The position numbers and the translations under genes were made by a program. The notes beneath the pieces are model-generated. The model did not search any database. It saw only the letters and a list, made by a program, of their open reading frames with translations, and had not been told where the DNA came from. From the NCBI RefSeq assembly GCF_022539315.1, contig NC_066313.1, forward strand, positions 11,721,764-11,785,763: a stretch of DNA of 64,000 nucleotides, in the 5' to 3' direction. The number at the start of each line of letters is the position of its first letter. Within the stretch, counting starts at the first letter, position 1. Source of the stretch: Serinus canaria (lineage: Eukaryota > Chordata > Aves > Passeriformes > Fringillidae). This document shows positions 1 to 14,741 of this stretch, one piece after another.

Positions 1-443
1 AGGCACCAAGGTGATCAGAGGGATGGAGCAGCTCTGCTGGGAGGAGAGGCTGAGAGAATTGGGAATGTTCAGGCTGGAAAAGAGATGACTTTGAGATTTC
101 CTACTTGGTGTCTTCCAGGGCCTGAAGGAAGCCCACAGGAAAAATGGAGAGAGACTATTAACAAGGGTCAGTAGTGCCAGGATAGGGGGAATGGCTTCCA
201 ACTGACTGAGAGTAGGTTTAGATTAGATAATAGGAAGAAATTCTTTGCCATGAGGGTGATGAGGCCCCGGCACAAGGTGCCCAGTGGGTCTGTAGACTCT
301 CCATCCCTGGGAATGTTTAAGGCCAGATTCAATGGGGTTCGGAGCAACCTGGGATAGTGAAAGGTGTTCCTGTCCATGGTAGGGGTTGGGAAAAAGCTAT
401 AGTTTAAGGTCCCTTCCAACCTAAACCATTCTATGATTCTGTG
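1..443 (+). repeat. CR1 LINE 3' fragment
   Basis: The text runs through the typical avian CR1 3' end: the GGATGGAGCAGCTCTGCTG-like start, the 'gagagaattgggaatgttca' block, 'aggtcccttccaacctaaa' and the terminal 'attctatgattctgtg'. It is 5'-truncated by the window edge and has no intact reading frame. It lies in the CHODL intron upstream of the stalk exon. Confidence 0.93.
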
Positions 444-2939
444 AAATCCTACTCTTAGCAGCTATTTGAACTCAGTCATTCTGCAGTTTCCTACCTTGTT
501 TCTCTATGCTGATGATCAAAAAATTATCACTCTCTTTGTAGAGAGCTGTCTATCCATACAAATCCAGGCTATTTTGTTCCTCTGGTTTTGGTGGATACAT
601 ATATTTTTCACTTTTTGGTCACTTAATGAAGATACTCATGGTAATTAATGCTGCAAGCAAATATTAAATATTTGGCAGAGTTGATATACCAATGTGTTTT
701 GGCATACTGTCACCCCCAAAACCTGTTCCTGTTGAAATTTTTAGTGGTTATCACTACTTTATGATGATCAGTAATCATCATAGACCTTTTAAGGAAATGT
801 GATGATTTTATCACTGTTCAAGTTATTTTGAAATAAGGTAACCAAATAGAAATGTTTCATGTTGTTAAAAAGCCCAACATTTTTATGTCAGAAATTACAG
901 GCTTCATTAAAAAAAATGGTTTCAGGTGTATTTTGTAGCTTTAAAAGCAAACAAATTTAAATTAGATAATTATTCTGTACTAGTGAACTACTTACCATTC
1001 TGGTTGAGATGTGATAAAGAATTGCTTTTTTTATTGCTTTTACCATCTGAGAAAATGCTGGGTATTTTGGATTGTCAGAAAACAAGGTGATAGCAGTAAA
1101 CAATGAAAATACATTTGTATTTCTTTCTCTAGGTAGAAGTGGGTTATTAGTTTACAATGAGGCAAATAAGGCAAACAATGTAGAGGTAGATTATTGTTAG
1201 TATTGACATTGTTATGCAGCTAAATGCAGTAGTACTGAATTGCAGATATTTATTTTTCAAACTGTTGGAATTGTGCTCTTTAGCAAAACAGACTGTTCTC
1301 CAGAAATGTATTTTTCTGTCACACGGAGGAAAGGAGTAGATGCAAAAATGTATATAAATAGATATGTGACATTTCTTTCACTGCCTGAAGAAAGTAACAC
1401 AGTGTTTGTAGGAAAATTACATTTGTTATCTCAAACCAAGTGAGGCTTACAAACCACCTTTTTCCCCCCCTCAAATCACTGTAAAGGCTTCAGTGGCAGC
1501 TCTTAGCAGTGCAAAATGCATCCATTTCACCAGGAGTGGTGAAGTGCCACATGCATATTGAATTTCAGTTTGTTATCTGAGCATGTTGCTTTTCACAACT
1601 CTCCTCTCTGTATTCAATATGGGGTGCATGATACCAGGCACAGGCCAAAACAGGTTGTAGGTGACTTTGATAAAGTTGCATCTAATTGTATCATCAGCAG
1701 GTCCAGGACAGTGCTCATTAGGCAGCCTTGCTCAAGCAGCAACTACATTTCTGGTAGACACTTTTATTTTTCCAAGCCCTCCCTTGACAGCGTTTACTGT
1801 TGCAATGTTCAGTCTGGCTTTGGATCATATTGATCATTCAGCAATCTTAAACTTAATTATAGGTTGGTAATTGCAACCTCATTTAGTTCCTGTCCAGCTC
1901 CTGTAGGTTTGATTATGCAATCAAATTAAAAACTCATCTCCTCTTCTGCTGTCAAGAGACAGCAGCTCAGGTCTTTGGGGTATCTTGGTGTCTTTCTTTA
2001 GATAAGGCCAAATGTAGCTATTCTTTACCAGAGCAGGTGAAATAATTGCCTTTATCCAGCAGGCTTTATTGCTGTTTTGATTTCTCCTAGCAGTTTGTAT
2101 TAATCAAGACACTGAGAACTGCAGTCTCATAGCACTGTTAAGTCAGTATAACCTTATGATAATGAGAACTTCACAAATTGTTTTAGAATTGTCTGCACAA
2201 CTGAAGCTTTGGATGTGTTAGGCACTTTATTCAGCACTAGAAGTTAGGGTTTAACCATTAGCCATTAAATCAGAGACAACCAAGAATTGAAACTAGACTA
2301 AACTATGGCCTTCTTCTAAGGAGGAAAAAGTATGAACTAGAGGTGATCTCGCACTAGTTTGCAAAGAGTCTTTGATAAGATGAAATGCTGAAGAACTAAG
2401 CAATTATTGTTTGGGGGAATGCATCTGTTTCTGTGATACTGCATGAAAAAAATGGAAACATCTGTTTTATTGCACACATTTTTTTATTCTTCAACAATCA
2501 ATTTCAAATATTGATTTAACAGATAATGTCTTAGAAAAAGAATTAGGAGACAGAGCAGAGCCAGAATACGGTAAGAAATTTTGACACATTAAATTCCATT
2601 GCACTGGTAAATACATAATTTTAAGGATACTATTCAAGAGCCTCCAAAATTACTCAAGTTTAACAGGCAAAGTTAAGAACTGGAACACAGGAAAAATGAA
2701 TTCTTCACAGAGCAACAGCGACAAATATATGGCTGTTGTTCAGAATTACACTGCTTGTAATTCTTCTTGCAGATATAATTCCAATTTTGTAGTAAAATCA
2801 TGTTTACATGTGTATTTAATAAATCATAAATATATTCCTTTTACCAATATAAATAAAAATATAATTGCTTTTAATTTACTTAAAAATGTAATGGCCATAT
2901 TTTTTACTGTTTTCCTAAAATGTCTGATCTCCTTTTCAG
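444..2939. other. CHODL intron (upstream of stalk exon)
   Basis: AT-rich sequence between the CR1 fragment and the CHODL stalk exon. I looked for the C-type lectin exons (for example a WNDDRCNMKHNYICKYE-like stretch) and did not see them, so they should lie to the left of this window. The open frames here are short and without recognisable motifs. Confidence 0.6.
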
Positions 2940-3023
2940 ATATTTTTCCAACAGTGCCAGCAGGAAATCCTTATGACACAAGCAAACCAGAAGATCAGTA
3001 TCATATTATTGCTACTGAAACAG
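2940..3023 (+). CDS. CHODL: CHODL stalk exon
   Basis: 84 nt between a 'tccttttcag' acceptor and a 'caggtaatg' donor; phase 1 in, phase 1 out. It encodes IFPTVPAGNPYDTSKPEDQY followed by HIIATET, with split codons at each end (an Asp or similar before, Gly after). This aligns with the human juxtamembrane stalk (INPTAPVEKPYLTNQPGD...VVVTEAG). It is an extracellular linker between the lectin domain and the membrane helix, without cysteines. It is less conserved than the two following exons, as expected for a stalk. Confidence 0.9.
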
Positions 3024-4342
3024 GTAATGTGTTCATATGAATGTAGAGTTCTGCTAAAAATATTAACAGTGGAATTAAATAACTATTTCAGTTTCCATTT
3101 TTTGTCAATAGGAAGAAACAGACTGTTTCCCTGGGAAGTGCCCTGAAAATACATATATTTGAGTAACATTTCAAGAGTCTTAGTTCTCCTAGTTGCTGTG
3201 GAAACAAATGATTTCCTTGTCTCACCAAACTTGGAGTAAACACTGTGTCCATAACTCCCCCAAGGACCCTGTGTTTTTGGGAAACCAATGCTAAGAGGAG
3301 GTCAGTGCCTTGCTGAGATTCCCAGTAGAGATATTTGGGAAGTGGATACCTACTGCCCACATTCTGCAATGCCCCTGGCTGCTTCATTCTGCAATTTATC
3401 TTCTGAATGGAGTCCTAAGGCTCAGGAGGAGTTGTGGCATGATTTTAGTTCAAGGAACTGAACAGGATTGTAGGCTGTTCAAGGAACATCCCTGGATTTT
3501 ACAGGATTGCACCATGGGATTATGGAAAGGGTGTGCTTTGTTTGCCCACTGGTTGTCTGGATTTGAGCCAGCTTCCTAATTGGTGTTTCCATTATTTTTA
3601 ACTCCAGAGGAATTATTATATTGAGGAACTGTGGTTTGTAATAAATTATACCTTTTAATCCAAACTGTTCAAAGACTCTAAAACTCAAACACAACATGAA
3701 TATTCACATTTATTCTTGTTAGGGAAAATATTTTCAAAATAGGACAACGAGCAAGAAAATCTCCACAATTTGTACATTAAATGTGTGCTAGTACAGAACA
3801 TGGGCATTTAGTTAGTGAGAAACAGTACCCTTCTGGAAGCTGCAGACCCCATCCTCTATTGTAGACAGAGGATAGAGTCTCAGCTTGTACCATGTCCCAG
3901 AGGAGCACCTTTAGCTCTCCTCATTAGTCAAGAAGAGGCTTTATGTGTCTTTTTAGGGGAAAGGGAAGATGAGAGCCAGGCTCATTCCTCCTCTGGTCCT
4001 GCATGGGCAGGGAGTCCACATACAAAAATGACAGAGTCTACAGGTGAAATAGACTGTAAAAAAAATTAGGCTGTGACATGTATTCCATTAAAACACTTGA
4101 GTTTTGAATTACAAAATTGGAAAATATCAGAATTGAAGACCTTAAGGTATGTTTTGCATATAACTCAGGTGCTGCTTTATTCTTGATACTGCTGAGTTCT
4201 CTTTGGAGCTCTTCCTGTAGAAGGAATATATGTGTTCTTTTGTGGAAGTTAATGTATTCCTGTTATTTTGCTCCAGATTTTTCCTGACATGGTTAAACGC
4301 ATTTCAACATGGGAGACATTAATCAGAAATTTTGTTTTGTAG
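3024..4342. other. CHODL intron between stalk and TM exons
   Basis: GT-AG intron of 1,319 nt. The open frames at 3,310-3,579 (+) and 3,088-3,387 (-) have no motif and no splice support. I see no repeat or RNA gene. Confidence 0.6.
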
Positions 4343-4445
4343 GTATAATTCCGAATTTAATTTATGTTGTAATACCCACTATACCACTGCTGCTGTTGAT
4401 ACTGGTGGCTTTTGGGACTTGCTGTTTCCAGATGCTTCATAAAAG
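4343..4445 (+). CDS. CHODL: CHODL transmembrane exon
   Basis: 103 nt between 'ttttgttttgtag' and 'aaaaggtaaaa'; phase 1 in, phase 2 out. The peptide IIPNLIYVVIPTIPLLLLIL then VAFGTCCFQMLHK is almost the same as the human transmembrane segment. It contains about 22 hydrophobic residues ending in a Cys-Cys pair (a likely palmitoylation site) and a basic stop-transfer HK. It anchors the lectin in the membrane. Confidence 0.97.
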
Positions 4446-7400
4446 GTAAAATATACTCATCCATAGTGGTTTTATGATGCAGAATTCATATTTCCATTGA
4501 CAAGCTATTCCTACTGAAAGACTGCTTACATCTATCCCCAAATATGCAAATAAGTGCCTTTTCATCTATTAAAATGCAAGTAGTTTACAGCTGTTACAGC
4601 TGAACATTCACCTTCAGGCTTTTTCCACAACATGCTGAGATAATTCTAGGTCTCAGAGAATGCTGCTGCTGGGACTCCACCTGTTTCTGCAGAAAGTCTC
4701 TTTGCAGACCACTTGATAGTCAGGGCTGTTGTCAGCACTTTTACTTCACCTCTTTCATTGTGATTACCACCTGTAAATACCTGGGCTGTGGGGAATAGTA
4801 GAGGGGTCCCTCACAGATACAGGGTGAGCCCAAGGATTCAATTTCTAACCTAAAGTAAAAATTTGTTCCAAGGACAAACCTAAGGGCCAGCAGCTGCTCA
4901 ATCCTGTTCCACTGCACTTACCAAACAACTGATGGACCCCTGGAGCACAGAAATTGAAAATGAAAAGCAAAATCTTGCTTTGAGCCACACACTAGGTGTG
5001 ACATCCTTTGTACATCATGTATGTGCCTAAGAGGATGCATAAAATAAATAGATATGTATTCAAAGCTGTGGTATCAAGCAGGGGTACTATTATGCAAAAA
5101 AGAAACATTTCAGCCTTTGAAATACAATATAATTTGCTTTATGCTTTAAGATTTTTTGGACTTTTCATTTTTCTCAAAATATGATATAGATGCATAAAGA
5201 CATGACAGCATATAATTAATATTTTTTTTCTGAACAGAGTGGTTCTGAAACTCTCAAATATCATTTATCCTTTAGTTCAGGAAGTGTTTTCAACTTGATG
5301 TAATCCGGAAGAGTTTAAACTGAAATACAATCTTTTATAGATAAATGCTGTTTACATAAAATATCAAGAGTAATAAGCAGATTTCTAAGCTGTTTTCCCT
5401 CTTGAAGACCAGGAATAATTAAAAGGAATATGATATCACTGTTTTAAGAAATTAAAAAAAAATTCCTCTTTATTTTTTTCTTTATGGTTTTTACTTGGTA
5501 TTTCCTGCCAATAGCTGCAGTAACTTATTTCAGGTGAGAAAACACTCCAAATGTCAAGACTGTTTCTCTCTGTGTGAGTGAATGTACAGTGATATTTGCA
5601 GGACTCCTTGCTAACATGCCTCATTGAAACAAGTAGCTATTAAAAACAGATATTACAAGGTCTGAATAACAAACTTGATTTTTTTAATGCATTTTATGTA
5701 AAGAAAAGGAAAACGTACACTTTCCAACCTGTCTCATGACAGGCAAATAAGCATTTCACAAAGCCTGTGAAATGTTAAATATAAACCTCACCACTGGGGC
5801 TGCAGAAGGTTGGAAGCTCAAAGTAGAAAAGAGTAGTGAAATAATATGTATCACACTAACAATTGCATAGTAATTGAATTCTGGAACCCTTATTACAGTG
5901 GCCCTGGAATTCCTGGTAAGTATGGTACAACTTCTGGCAGGTGCTTCTCTTCTGAGAAAAGTTTCAGCCCTTGAATACTCCTGGGAAAGCAGTGAGAGAT
6001 TCATGGCCCACTGAAATCAATAGAAAAAGTAGTGTTGACTTCAGTGGGCTTTGATCAGGCCTTTGATGCTATAGCAGTTCATCCAGAAGTGATTCATCTG
6101 AACTTCCAAGACTTCAAAGTTGCATGACATAGATATTGGAAATTCACCTTGGAAGATTTCCCTTTTTTTTCTGTTAGCTGATTAGTTTGATAGATGAAAT
6201 TATACAAAAATCAAGGACAAAATGGTTTTGATGCAAAACAGGGTTCTCTTTTTTATTGTTTGTTTGTTTGTTTTTGTTCCCAGAATGTCTATTTTGAGTT
6301 ACATCAAAACCTTTAATTAAAGAAATTAAAGCATTTTAAAAAATAATTTAGATCAAAAAACTATCGCCAAAAATGAAAGTAAAAATGAAGTATTTTATCT
6401 TTTGAAACAAAACTTTGTTTTAAAAAAAAATTCCTATCTATTTTTGATTTCCACTTATGACCTCCCTTGCAAATCATTTTAGTTCATCACAAATATGAAG
6501 CTCTTGGGCAAAAACCAAATCAAAAGAAGAAACAATCAGTTGAACTTATCATCTGGACACTTTAGAACTTTAGGAAAGGGATCCTGTCCTGCTGGGGAAG
6601 GAGGGACCCCCCAACTTTCCACGTGAACCTGACTTCTCATTCTTTTTTAGGCTTCCACAACATGGTGACCTTTCCTCTGAAAGCCACAACCCATGGCCAA
6701 CCAGGACATGCCTAGCTTGAAAGGTCATGACTAATTTTGCCTGTCATTGGGCTCTTGAAGGGTAGTAATAAGGCAAAGCAACACCTCGTCCCTGTAGCTA
6801 GCAGAAATGATCAGCTCATTCATGCTTAGATGCTCTCCCTTTCATTTCTTCCAGGGAAGCAAGGAGAAACTGCTTCAAAGACCCATCTCCATTATCATCT
6901 GAATGCCTTGCAGAAAGTTTAAATTCCAACCTGGTACATTTCTCAGTTTCTATGATTGCATTTGATGGTCGAAACACCAATATGCTCAAACGATTTATTG
7001 CATCTTACCTTTGTCACTAAAATCTATTTCCTGAACCAGCTGTGAAAATCAGCCTAGGTTTGTTGAAGATAAGCTCATTTGATACAGCTCGAGTTCTGAT
7101 CCAAGGTATTTAGAAATTGCTCCTGCTGTGTGGCAAGGACTCTCCATTCAAAGCCTTCCATCATTAATTTATGCCTGCTTTTGCTGGATTAATCCAGAAG
7201 GAAGTAGTGACTTCGTTTCTTTAAGAAGGAAGCGCTGGAACTACTTGATTCATTGCAATTGCTTTGTTTATAGCATTGTGGCCTGATCTAAAGTCCACTG
7301 AAGCCAAAGGGAGTCTTTCCAATTACTCCAATGGGCTCAGGTACATAATGCATTACTCTGTAGGACTTCAGAGGTAAGTCTGGAGGGACTGTAGCATTCA

Positions 7401-8060
7401 GCACCCTCAAAGTACATTTTAAATCAACTCAGACTCGCTTGCAGTTACCCACCAGGAAAGGAGTAAAACTGAATGTATAGGACTGTTGGGACTCTTAGCC
7501 CTACATAACTCTGTAAGGTGGAAACCTACTTCTCCTCTTCTGGTTTTTATTTAATTGGGGAAAAAAAACCCTATCAGTGTGAAATATTCTACCCAGAGAT
7601 TGAAGCATTTTCACTGAAATGCAGCTGCAATGGCTCCTGGAGTGGCTCCTATTTCAGTAGTCTGCAGTGCACTGTCATATGCCAATCTGAGTGAGGGAAG
7701 GTGGTGTATTGGGGCACTTGTAGCCATGTGGAAAGACTGCCATAAACTTTCAGGGTGCCTCAGAGCTCCCTGGAAAAACCAGGGCAAACACATTAGCAGT
7801 ATTGCAGTTTTTTGGAAGCAGTTTTATCTTTTTTTTTTTAATTGAAAAAACACCAAACACAAAACCTACTATTGACAGTTTTGACTGAAAACTAGCCCTG
7901 AGGAAGCTTTCTACCAGTCATTCATTGCCAGGAGTCTGATTCATGTGCCATCACTTCATGAGATGTCAGGTCAAGCCCCGAAGGGAAGGGGCTCGCTGGC
8001 GCAGGGGTGTGCCGTGAACCCGTCGGAGTACCCAGGGTGGGCAGGGGTCTGGTACCCACT

Positions 8061-8077
8061 GGGGTGGGTGGGCAGGG
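8061..8077 (+). other. G-quadruplex motif in CHODL intron
   Basis: Four runs of at least three G separated by loops of 1, 1 and 2 bases (GGGG-T-GGG-T-GGG-CA-GGG). This fits the standard G3+N1-7 pattern with very short loops, on the CHODL sense strand, so it could fold in the pre-mRNA. It sits 35 nt upstream of a strong acceptor-like AG at 8,111-8,112. Folding is inferred, not shown. Confidence 0.6.
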
Positions 8078-8112
8078 ATTTAGGGGGATGTGTGTGCTCT
8101 GCTTCCCCCCAG

Positions 8113-8218
8113 ACAAGGGAAGTGCTCAGCTCTCACCAGCTCTGGTCAAACAGAGTCCTTCTCTGAAAAGACTACTCTGTACGAGAGGTGTGGCTGGATG
8201 GGAACTGGAAAAAAATGA
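8113..8218 (+). other. Candidate alternative CHODL 3' exon
   Basis: A strong acceptor (tctgcttccccccag) precedes this stretch. Joined to the transmembrane exon (phase 2), the split codon becomes Arg and 34 further codons stay open to TGA at 8,216-8,218 (starting QGKCSALTSSGQTESFSEK). This would replace the usual cytoplasmic tail. CHODL is known to have splice variants, but I know of none with this sequence. It is therefore only a splice-compatible possibility. Confidence 0.25.
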
Positions 8219-8453
8219 ATAAAAACCCTCCAGGCCAATTCAGTGCAGTTCCTGGGAGCAGCACTGCTGAGCAGAGTGGTCTGGTATTTTTGGTAACAGT
8301 GCCACTGTGGATGGGGAGCCCACACTGTGAGAGCAGCAAATGTGGCTTTGAGATCCGGGGATGGAATGCTCAGGTCTGATCACAGAGTTGAATCAGGACT
8401 TTGACGATATTTTCATTTTTGCACTGAAAATAGTTTGTATTTTTATTTTTCAG

Positions 8454-8538
8454 TAAAGGAAGAACAAAAACCAGTCCAAACCAGTCCACACTATGGATTT
8501 CAAAGACGCCTAGGAAGGACAGTAGCATGGAGGTATAA
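8454..8538 (+). CDS. CHODL: CHODL terminal coding exon
   Basis: Acceptor 'tatttttatttttcag', phase 2 in; AG from the previous exon plus T gives Ser. The tail reads SKGRTKTSPNQSTLWISK, TPRKDSS, MEV and stops at TAA (8,536-8,538). Human has the same tail with ST for TP and ESG for DSS, so this is the canonical cytoplasmic end. It is rich in Lys/Arg/Ser and ends in Met-Glu-Val. Confidence 0.97.
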
Positions 8539-8741
8539 TGATTTACTGACTGAAAACGAGGCAAAAATAACATTTTGCAGTGAGGCTGTATTATAATGTC
8601 GTCAAAGAACATTAGCTTGGAATGGCTTGAAAATGCAAAGGATCTACAAGAATGAACTGTAAGCTCCCCCTTGAGGCAAATGTTCAGATCATTTTTATAT
8701 GATGTTTGTTTATTAATTCAGTAACAAAATATGCCATGCTA

Positions 8742-8747
8742 AATAAA
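8742..8747 (+). terminator. CHODL: Possible CHODL polyadenylation signal
   Basis: First AATAAA hexamer after the CHODL stop codon, about 200 nt downstream. The 3' UTR may continue beyond it; another AATAAA lies near 10,812. Sequence alone does not decide which is used. Confidence 0.4.
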
Positions 8748-11700
8748 GGGTATGTGTTTATTTTGCTAAGAGATGTAAGTTAGCTAGTTGTGAGCAATGA
8801 AACGAACAGAGCATTTGAAGTTTTTACGGGGAAATATCCACAGTGTATGTCAGTTTTAAGACTGTTTGTAGTTAAACAAACCTCCTCTGTTTCTTTTAGT
8901 CTCTCATGCATTGTATTGTATAGTCAATGTACAGTAAATGGAACTGACAATTTTACAGTGTAACAATTATTTATCTTTGCATAAAAGTTTGATACAAAAT
9001 ATTTGTTTAGTTTTTATTTGCACACTTAACACAGTTTTTGAACCTCGGGAACAAATATTATTTTATTAAATAATGACATGGTTACTGACAGAAACAGCCA
9101 CCATATTGTGACATCAACCTGATGTGGCAAAATTCAAGGATTCATCGAAGTCCTTTGCTGTCATAGAATGAATTCATTTTGCCAGGGAATGACTATAGCT
9201 TTTTTTCATATTGGCTCAAGGTCAACATAAAACTTGGAAAGTGATACCTCATTAATGGTGTGCCCTTTGAAGGCAGCTATTAGTTGTAACTTCAGTAAAA
9301 TATTTTTTCTGATGAAAAAAATCACAGTGGGCAAGATTTTAAGACTAAACTTACTGCTTCAGTAAGTCTACATAAAAAAGACGTTAAAAGTCATTTAAAT
9401 ATAGCTAATAGTTTGTTAAGAATAATATAATGTTGGAACAAAGAGAAGACAAAGGCTTTTTCTTGGAAGTGGCACTCATAAATTGATTCCAACATTACTC
9501 AGACTATTATCTAGAAACACATTAATTATATTCATTGATGGATAGATTTAGAGGTAACTGTGGTGCATTTAAAGCTGCCTTTTAGAGTTATGATTAACAT
9601 CATTAATGTCCATTCTCTTTGGTAGCTTAAGAGCTTTCTGTGCCTTAAGAATGGTTGTGCCAGTCATTAGGAGCAGTCTGGGGTGGTGGCAGTAGCACTC
9701 TGGTTGATTTGTTGGTGACAATCTGGTGAAAGAGCAAAAGTTAAGGGATTTTACTGTAGTTGCAACAAGAGGTCAAGAGCCTGAGTTCAACCCTGCTGGC
9801 TTTAACACAGACTGATAACCAGAACTGGCTGGGGAGAGACTGACCAAAGCAGAACTGAGGGTTTGCCTGCACTGTGCTGGCTGATGTTCACCACATCACT
9901 TCAGACACAAATGTGTCTCAATTTTCTGGGTACAGAAAAAATATTTGAAAGTTTCCATTAATACTAATTGAGGAATTAGTTGCTGAAGCACTTTTGAAAG
10001 TATCTAAAGCTGCTGTTATGCAGTAGTTTTGCTTCCTTTTCAAAGAAAACTCCTCCTGTATTTCAGGTTAAGTATTGTTATTCTATAGTTCTTCCAGTCA
10101 GTAGGAACTTTCTTTTTTTCAATCCCCTACTTCAGTTTCCTTTGCAGTGAGAAAATACTATGATCCTACATGATCACCAAGACAGGAATTGTTTTACTAC
10201 TGATGTAAATGTTAATCAACTCAGCTGAGGGGAGGAGAGACCTCTTTCTTGAGAAGAGTTGTGGTAAAAAGGACTTGGTTAATTTTATGGTCTTGAAGGA
10301 TTAACTCCCTTTAACTCAAGGATTAACTATTTCTTCATACTTCCAAAGGACATGTAAAGTTGTCACTGTCAATGTCATGGGTAATGGCAGCAGGGGGGAT
10401 TTTGAAGCAGCAGTTAGGAGAATGAAAATACCTTCAGGGGTGTTTTTTAGAGAGTGAAAGTGATGTCTAGGCAGGCATTGGCACAGACCTGTCTCAAACG
10501 TTGTGTGAAGGCAGGTGGGGAAGTAGCATCCAGTGCTTCTGTTGTAGTGTGCTCAGATTTTATGTAGAAATAAGAAATATTGGCTATTGGGGCAAAATAT
10601 TTCCATATTTATCACCACATCCATTATCTGTTTCAAAGCATCTTGGAACTGACTCAATTGCAAATAATCTGTTCTGCCCAAGTGTTTTAACATAGTATTG
10701 ACTGGTTTCTCCACAGGATAATTTGCAGGCAACTGAAGCCGTGGATGTTGACCAAAGGCTAGAATGTGATTGACTAGGGTTATGTTGGTTTTATCTAGAC
10801 ATAATTAATTGAAATAAAATGGCTTTTAAAATTAAAATAGTTTATGTGATATATCTTTTTATGCCAGGGTTTATAATAGAACTTTTTCAGTCTGATGAGT
10901 TGTTTTATCAATGTATATCTCAAAATACGCTTTGCATTTTGGAAAGCAAGAAAGTGCACACAGATAAAAGTATCTTACTGTATTCCTGGGAAGCACATTT
11001 TCTAGTGACTGGATCTGTTTTCAGTTGGCTTTTCTATTTCATTAACAACTGAAACAAAATGTATAATAGTGATGTGTGGTAAGTAAGGCAAAAATCAGGT
11101 CATATTTTACTTAAGCATTTTAATGTAGTTGCTTAATGCTAATCAATTTCTCATGGTAGCAAAATGCTCTACTTTTTAGAGTAATAGGAGAAACAATGGT
11201 TCACTATGAAAGATAAAATTTGCAATTCTCATATTTTAATGTCAAAAAACTGTGCCTTTCATATGAGAGACTGTGTCTAAAACACCTTCTTACCTTCTCT
11301 CTGTCATAATTATGTTTATCTGTGTTTGTGATCATAGGTGTCTTGATAAAGCTGCAGATTTTGTTCTGGACCTAGTTCTATAATTGCAAACACTTGAAAG
11401 CAGTTTGGGACATTTTTTTTAATCAGTGACTGCCAATCTCTGTTTGCAAGCATTCCATACCTTCATTCAGGGTTGTAAGAACCAAATCCAGGAGCTTTCA
11501 ACACCTGTGTGCATATGTTTAGATACACTTATGCAGGAAGTGAGAATACATTTTGTAGTTTGGGTACTGTGGAATGATAAATACATTAAAGTCCTACACT
11601 GGTGTGAAAATAGAAATAAAAAAGTGCATAATGAAATTCCATAGAATTTAAGGCATTTGAACAAGTAAGTAATTATATTTTAATATAAACTGATTTATAA

Positions 11701-12021
11701 AAGAGCTCAAGGAGATGAACTCCTTATTTTAGTTTTCATACTCTTTCCTCTTTAGAATGCTGCAATGGATACCCTGGTGATTTTTTTACAAAACACAAAA
11801 TATATATTAAAAATCACCAGTACAGAAAAAACATGTAATATGGAAACATTATTATTCTTGAGGGAGAACTGGTACGCATTATTGTCAAACATTTTTAGAA
11901 AAATCCCTTTTTATGAGAAGAAGTTGCAGTATTGTGAGTCAGTGGTTGGGTGTGGAAAAGCACATCTCTATAATTGTTTGAATAATTGCCAAACACTTGC
12001 CTAGAAAGAAAACTAAAAAGC
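8748..12021. other. Interval between convergent CHODL and TMPRSS15
   Basis: About 3.3 kb, AT-rich, with no recognisable coding exon or transposon on either strand. It may include the distal CHODL 3' UTR. Open frames such as 10,819-11,052 (+) are hydrophobic but match nothing I know and lack coding features. Confidence 0.55.
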
Positions 12022-12027
12022 TTTATT
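12022..12027 (-). terminator. TMPRSS15: Likely TMPRSS15 polyadenylation signal
   Basis: TTTATT on the + strand, i.e. AATAAA on the minus strand, about 675 nt beyond the TMPRSS15 stop codon. This is the first full hexamer I find downstream of the stop, giving a 3' UTR of roughly 0.7 kb. Confidence 0.5.
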
Positions 12028-12701
12028 CAATCCTTTTTTAACTCTATTAATTCCAAACACATTACACAAGAGAGAACATTTGGCTGGCATTCAGTTTGTT
12101 CATTAGAAAGCAGCATGATCCATGGTCAGCCTTTCTGCACAACCCATAAACCTCACTCCAAGCCTTTTGTAATAGGCAAGGCAGAGGAGCTCCCATGAGC
12201 CCAGTTCAAAGAGAGGACATTCACCTTCACTTTGATATGCAGAGAGATTGCTGGAACAGTTGACTCTGCATTAATATGAAATTGCATATTGAAAAACACA
12301 ATGTAAAAACATAAACCAGGTAATATTTCACCTGATATTAACAATTTTGATTCTTTTCCACTGCGGTGTTTACAGTTTGCAAACATTTTTTTACTGCCCA
12401 TGTTTTGTAAAGTCTCCACTGTGGAGTTAATTCACTGCTGTTCAAAGAATCTATTTTCCTAAAATCCTATATAAAACAAAAAGTAAAATGACAAAATTAT
12501 AAACAAAACCACAGCATCTCTTTTGAAATATTGTGCTCACTTGAAAATGGGTCTTATTAACAAACAGAAGTTACCAAAGTTTTCCTCACCAAGATTTACG
12601 TGTCTATTTAGTTTCTCTGTGAGATTGAAATGGCAGCCTAATTCACATCACTATGCAATGTCTTACATCTGAACTCCATTGCTATAATAAAAAATATCAA
12701 G

Positions 12702-14741
<2,040 letters not shown>

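Larger units (their letters stand above)
4446..8453. other. CHODL last intron
   Basis: About 4.0 kb, GT-AG. Mostly AT-rich. A TTTG/TTTGT run lies near 6,258-6,280. From about 7,965 to 8,112 the base composition changes sharply to G-rich, ending in a strong polypyrimidine-AG (see the separate entries). Open frames at 5,756-6,004 (-), 7,630-7,845 (+) and 7,945-8,222 (+) have no recognisable product. Confidence 0.6.
2940..8747 (+). other. CHODL: CHODL gene, 3' part (three exons)
   Basis: Chondrolectin is a type I membrane protein with a C-type lectin domain, a short stalk, one transmembrane helix and a small cytoplasmic tail. It is studied in muscle and in motor-neuron axon growth. The three exons here encode the last roughly 90 residues: stalk, membrane helix and tail. 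Junctions are consistent (phase 1 into the first, 1 between first and second, 2 between second and third). The tail closely follows human chondrolectin (KGRTKTSPNQSTLWISK, ending in MEV). The lectin exons are outside the window. The gene converges with TMPRSS15. Identification comes from the residues I recall for the family, not from a search. Confidence 0.95.

Noticed and set aside
10819..11052. 77-aa hydrophobic + strand open frame in the intergenic interval
   Set aside because: No recognisable family, no supporting context, and hydrophobic residues are expected from T-rich sequence.
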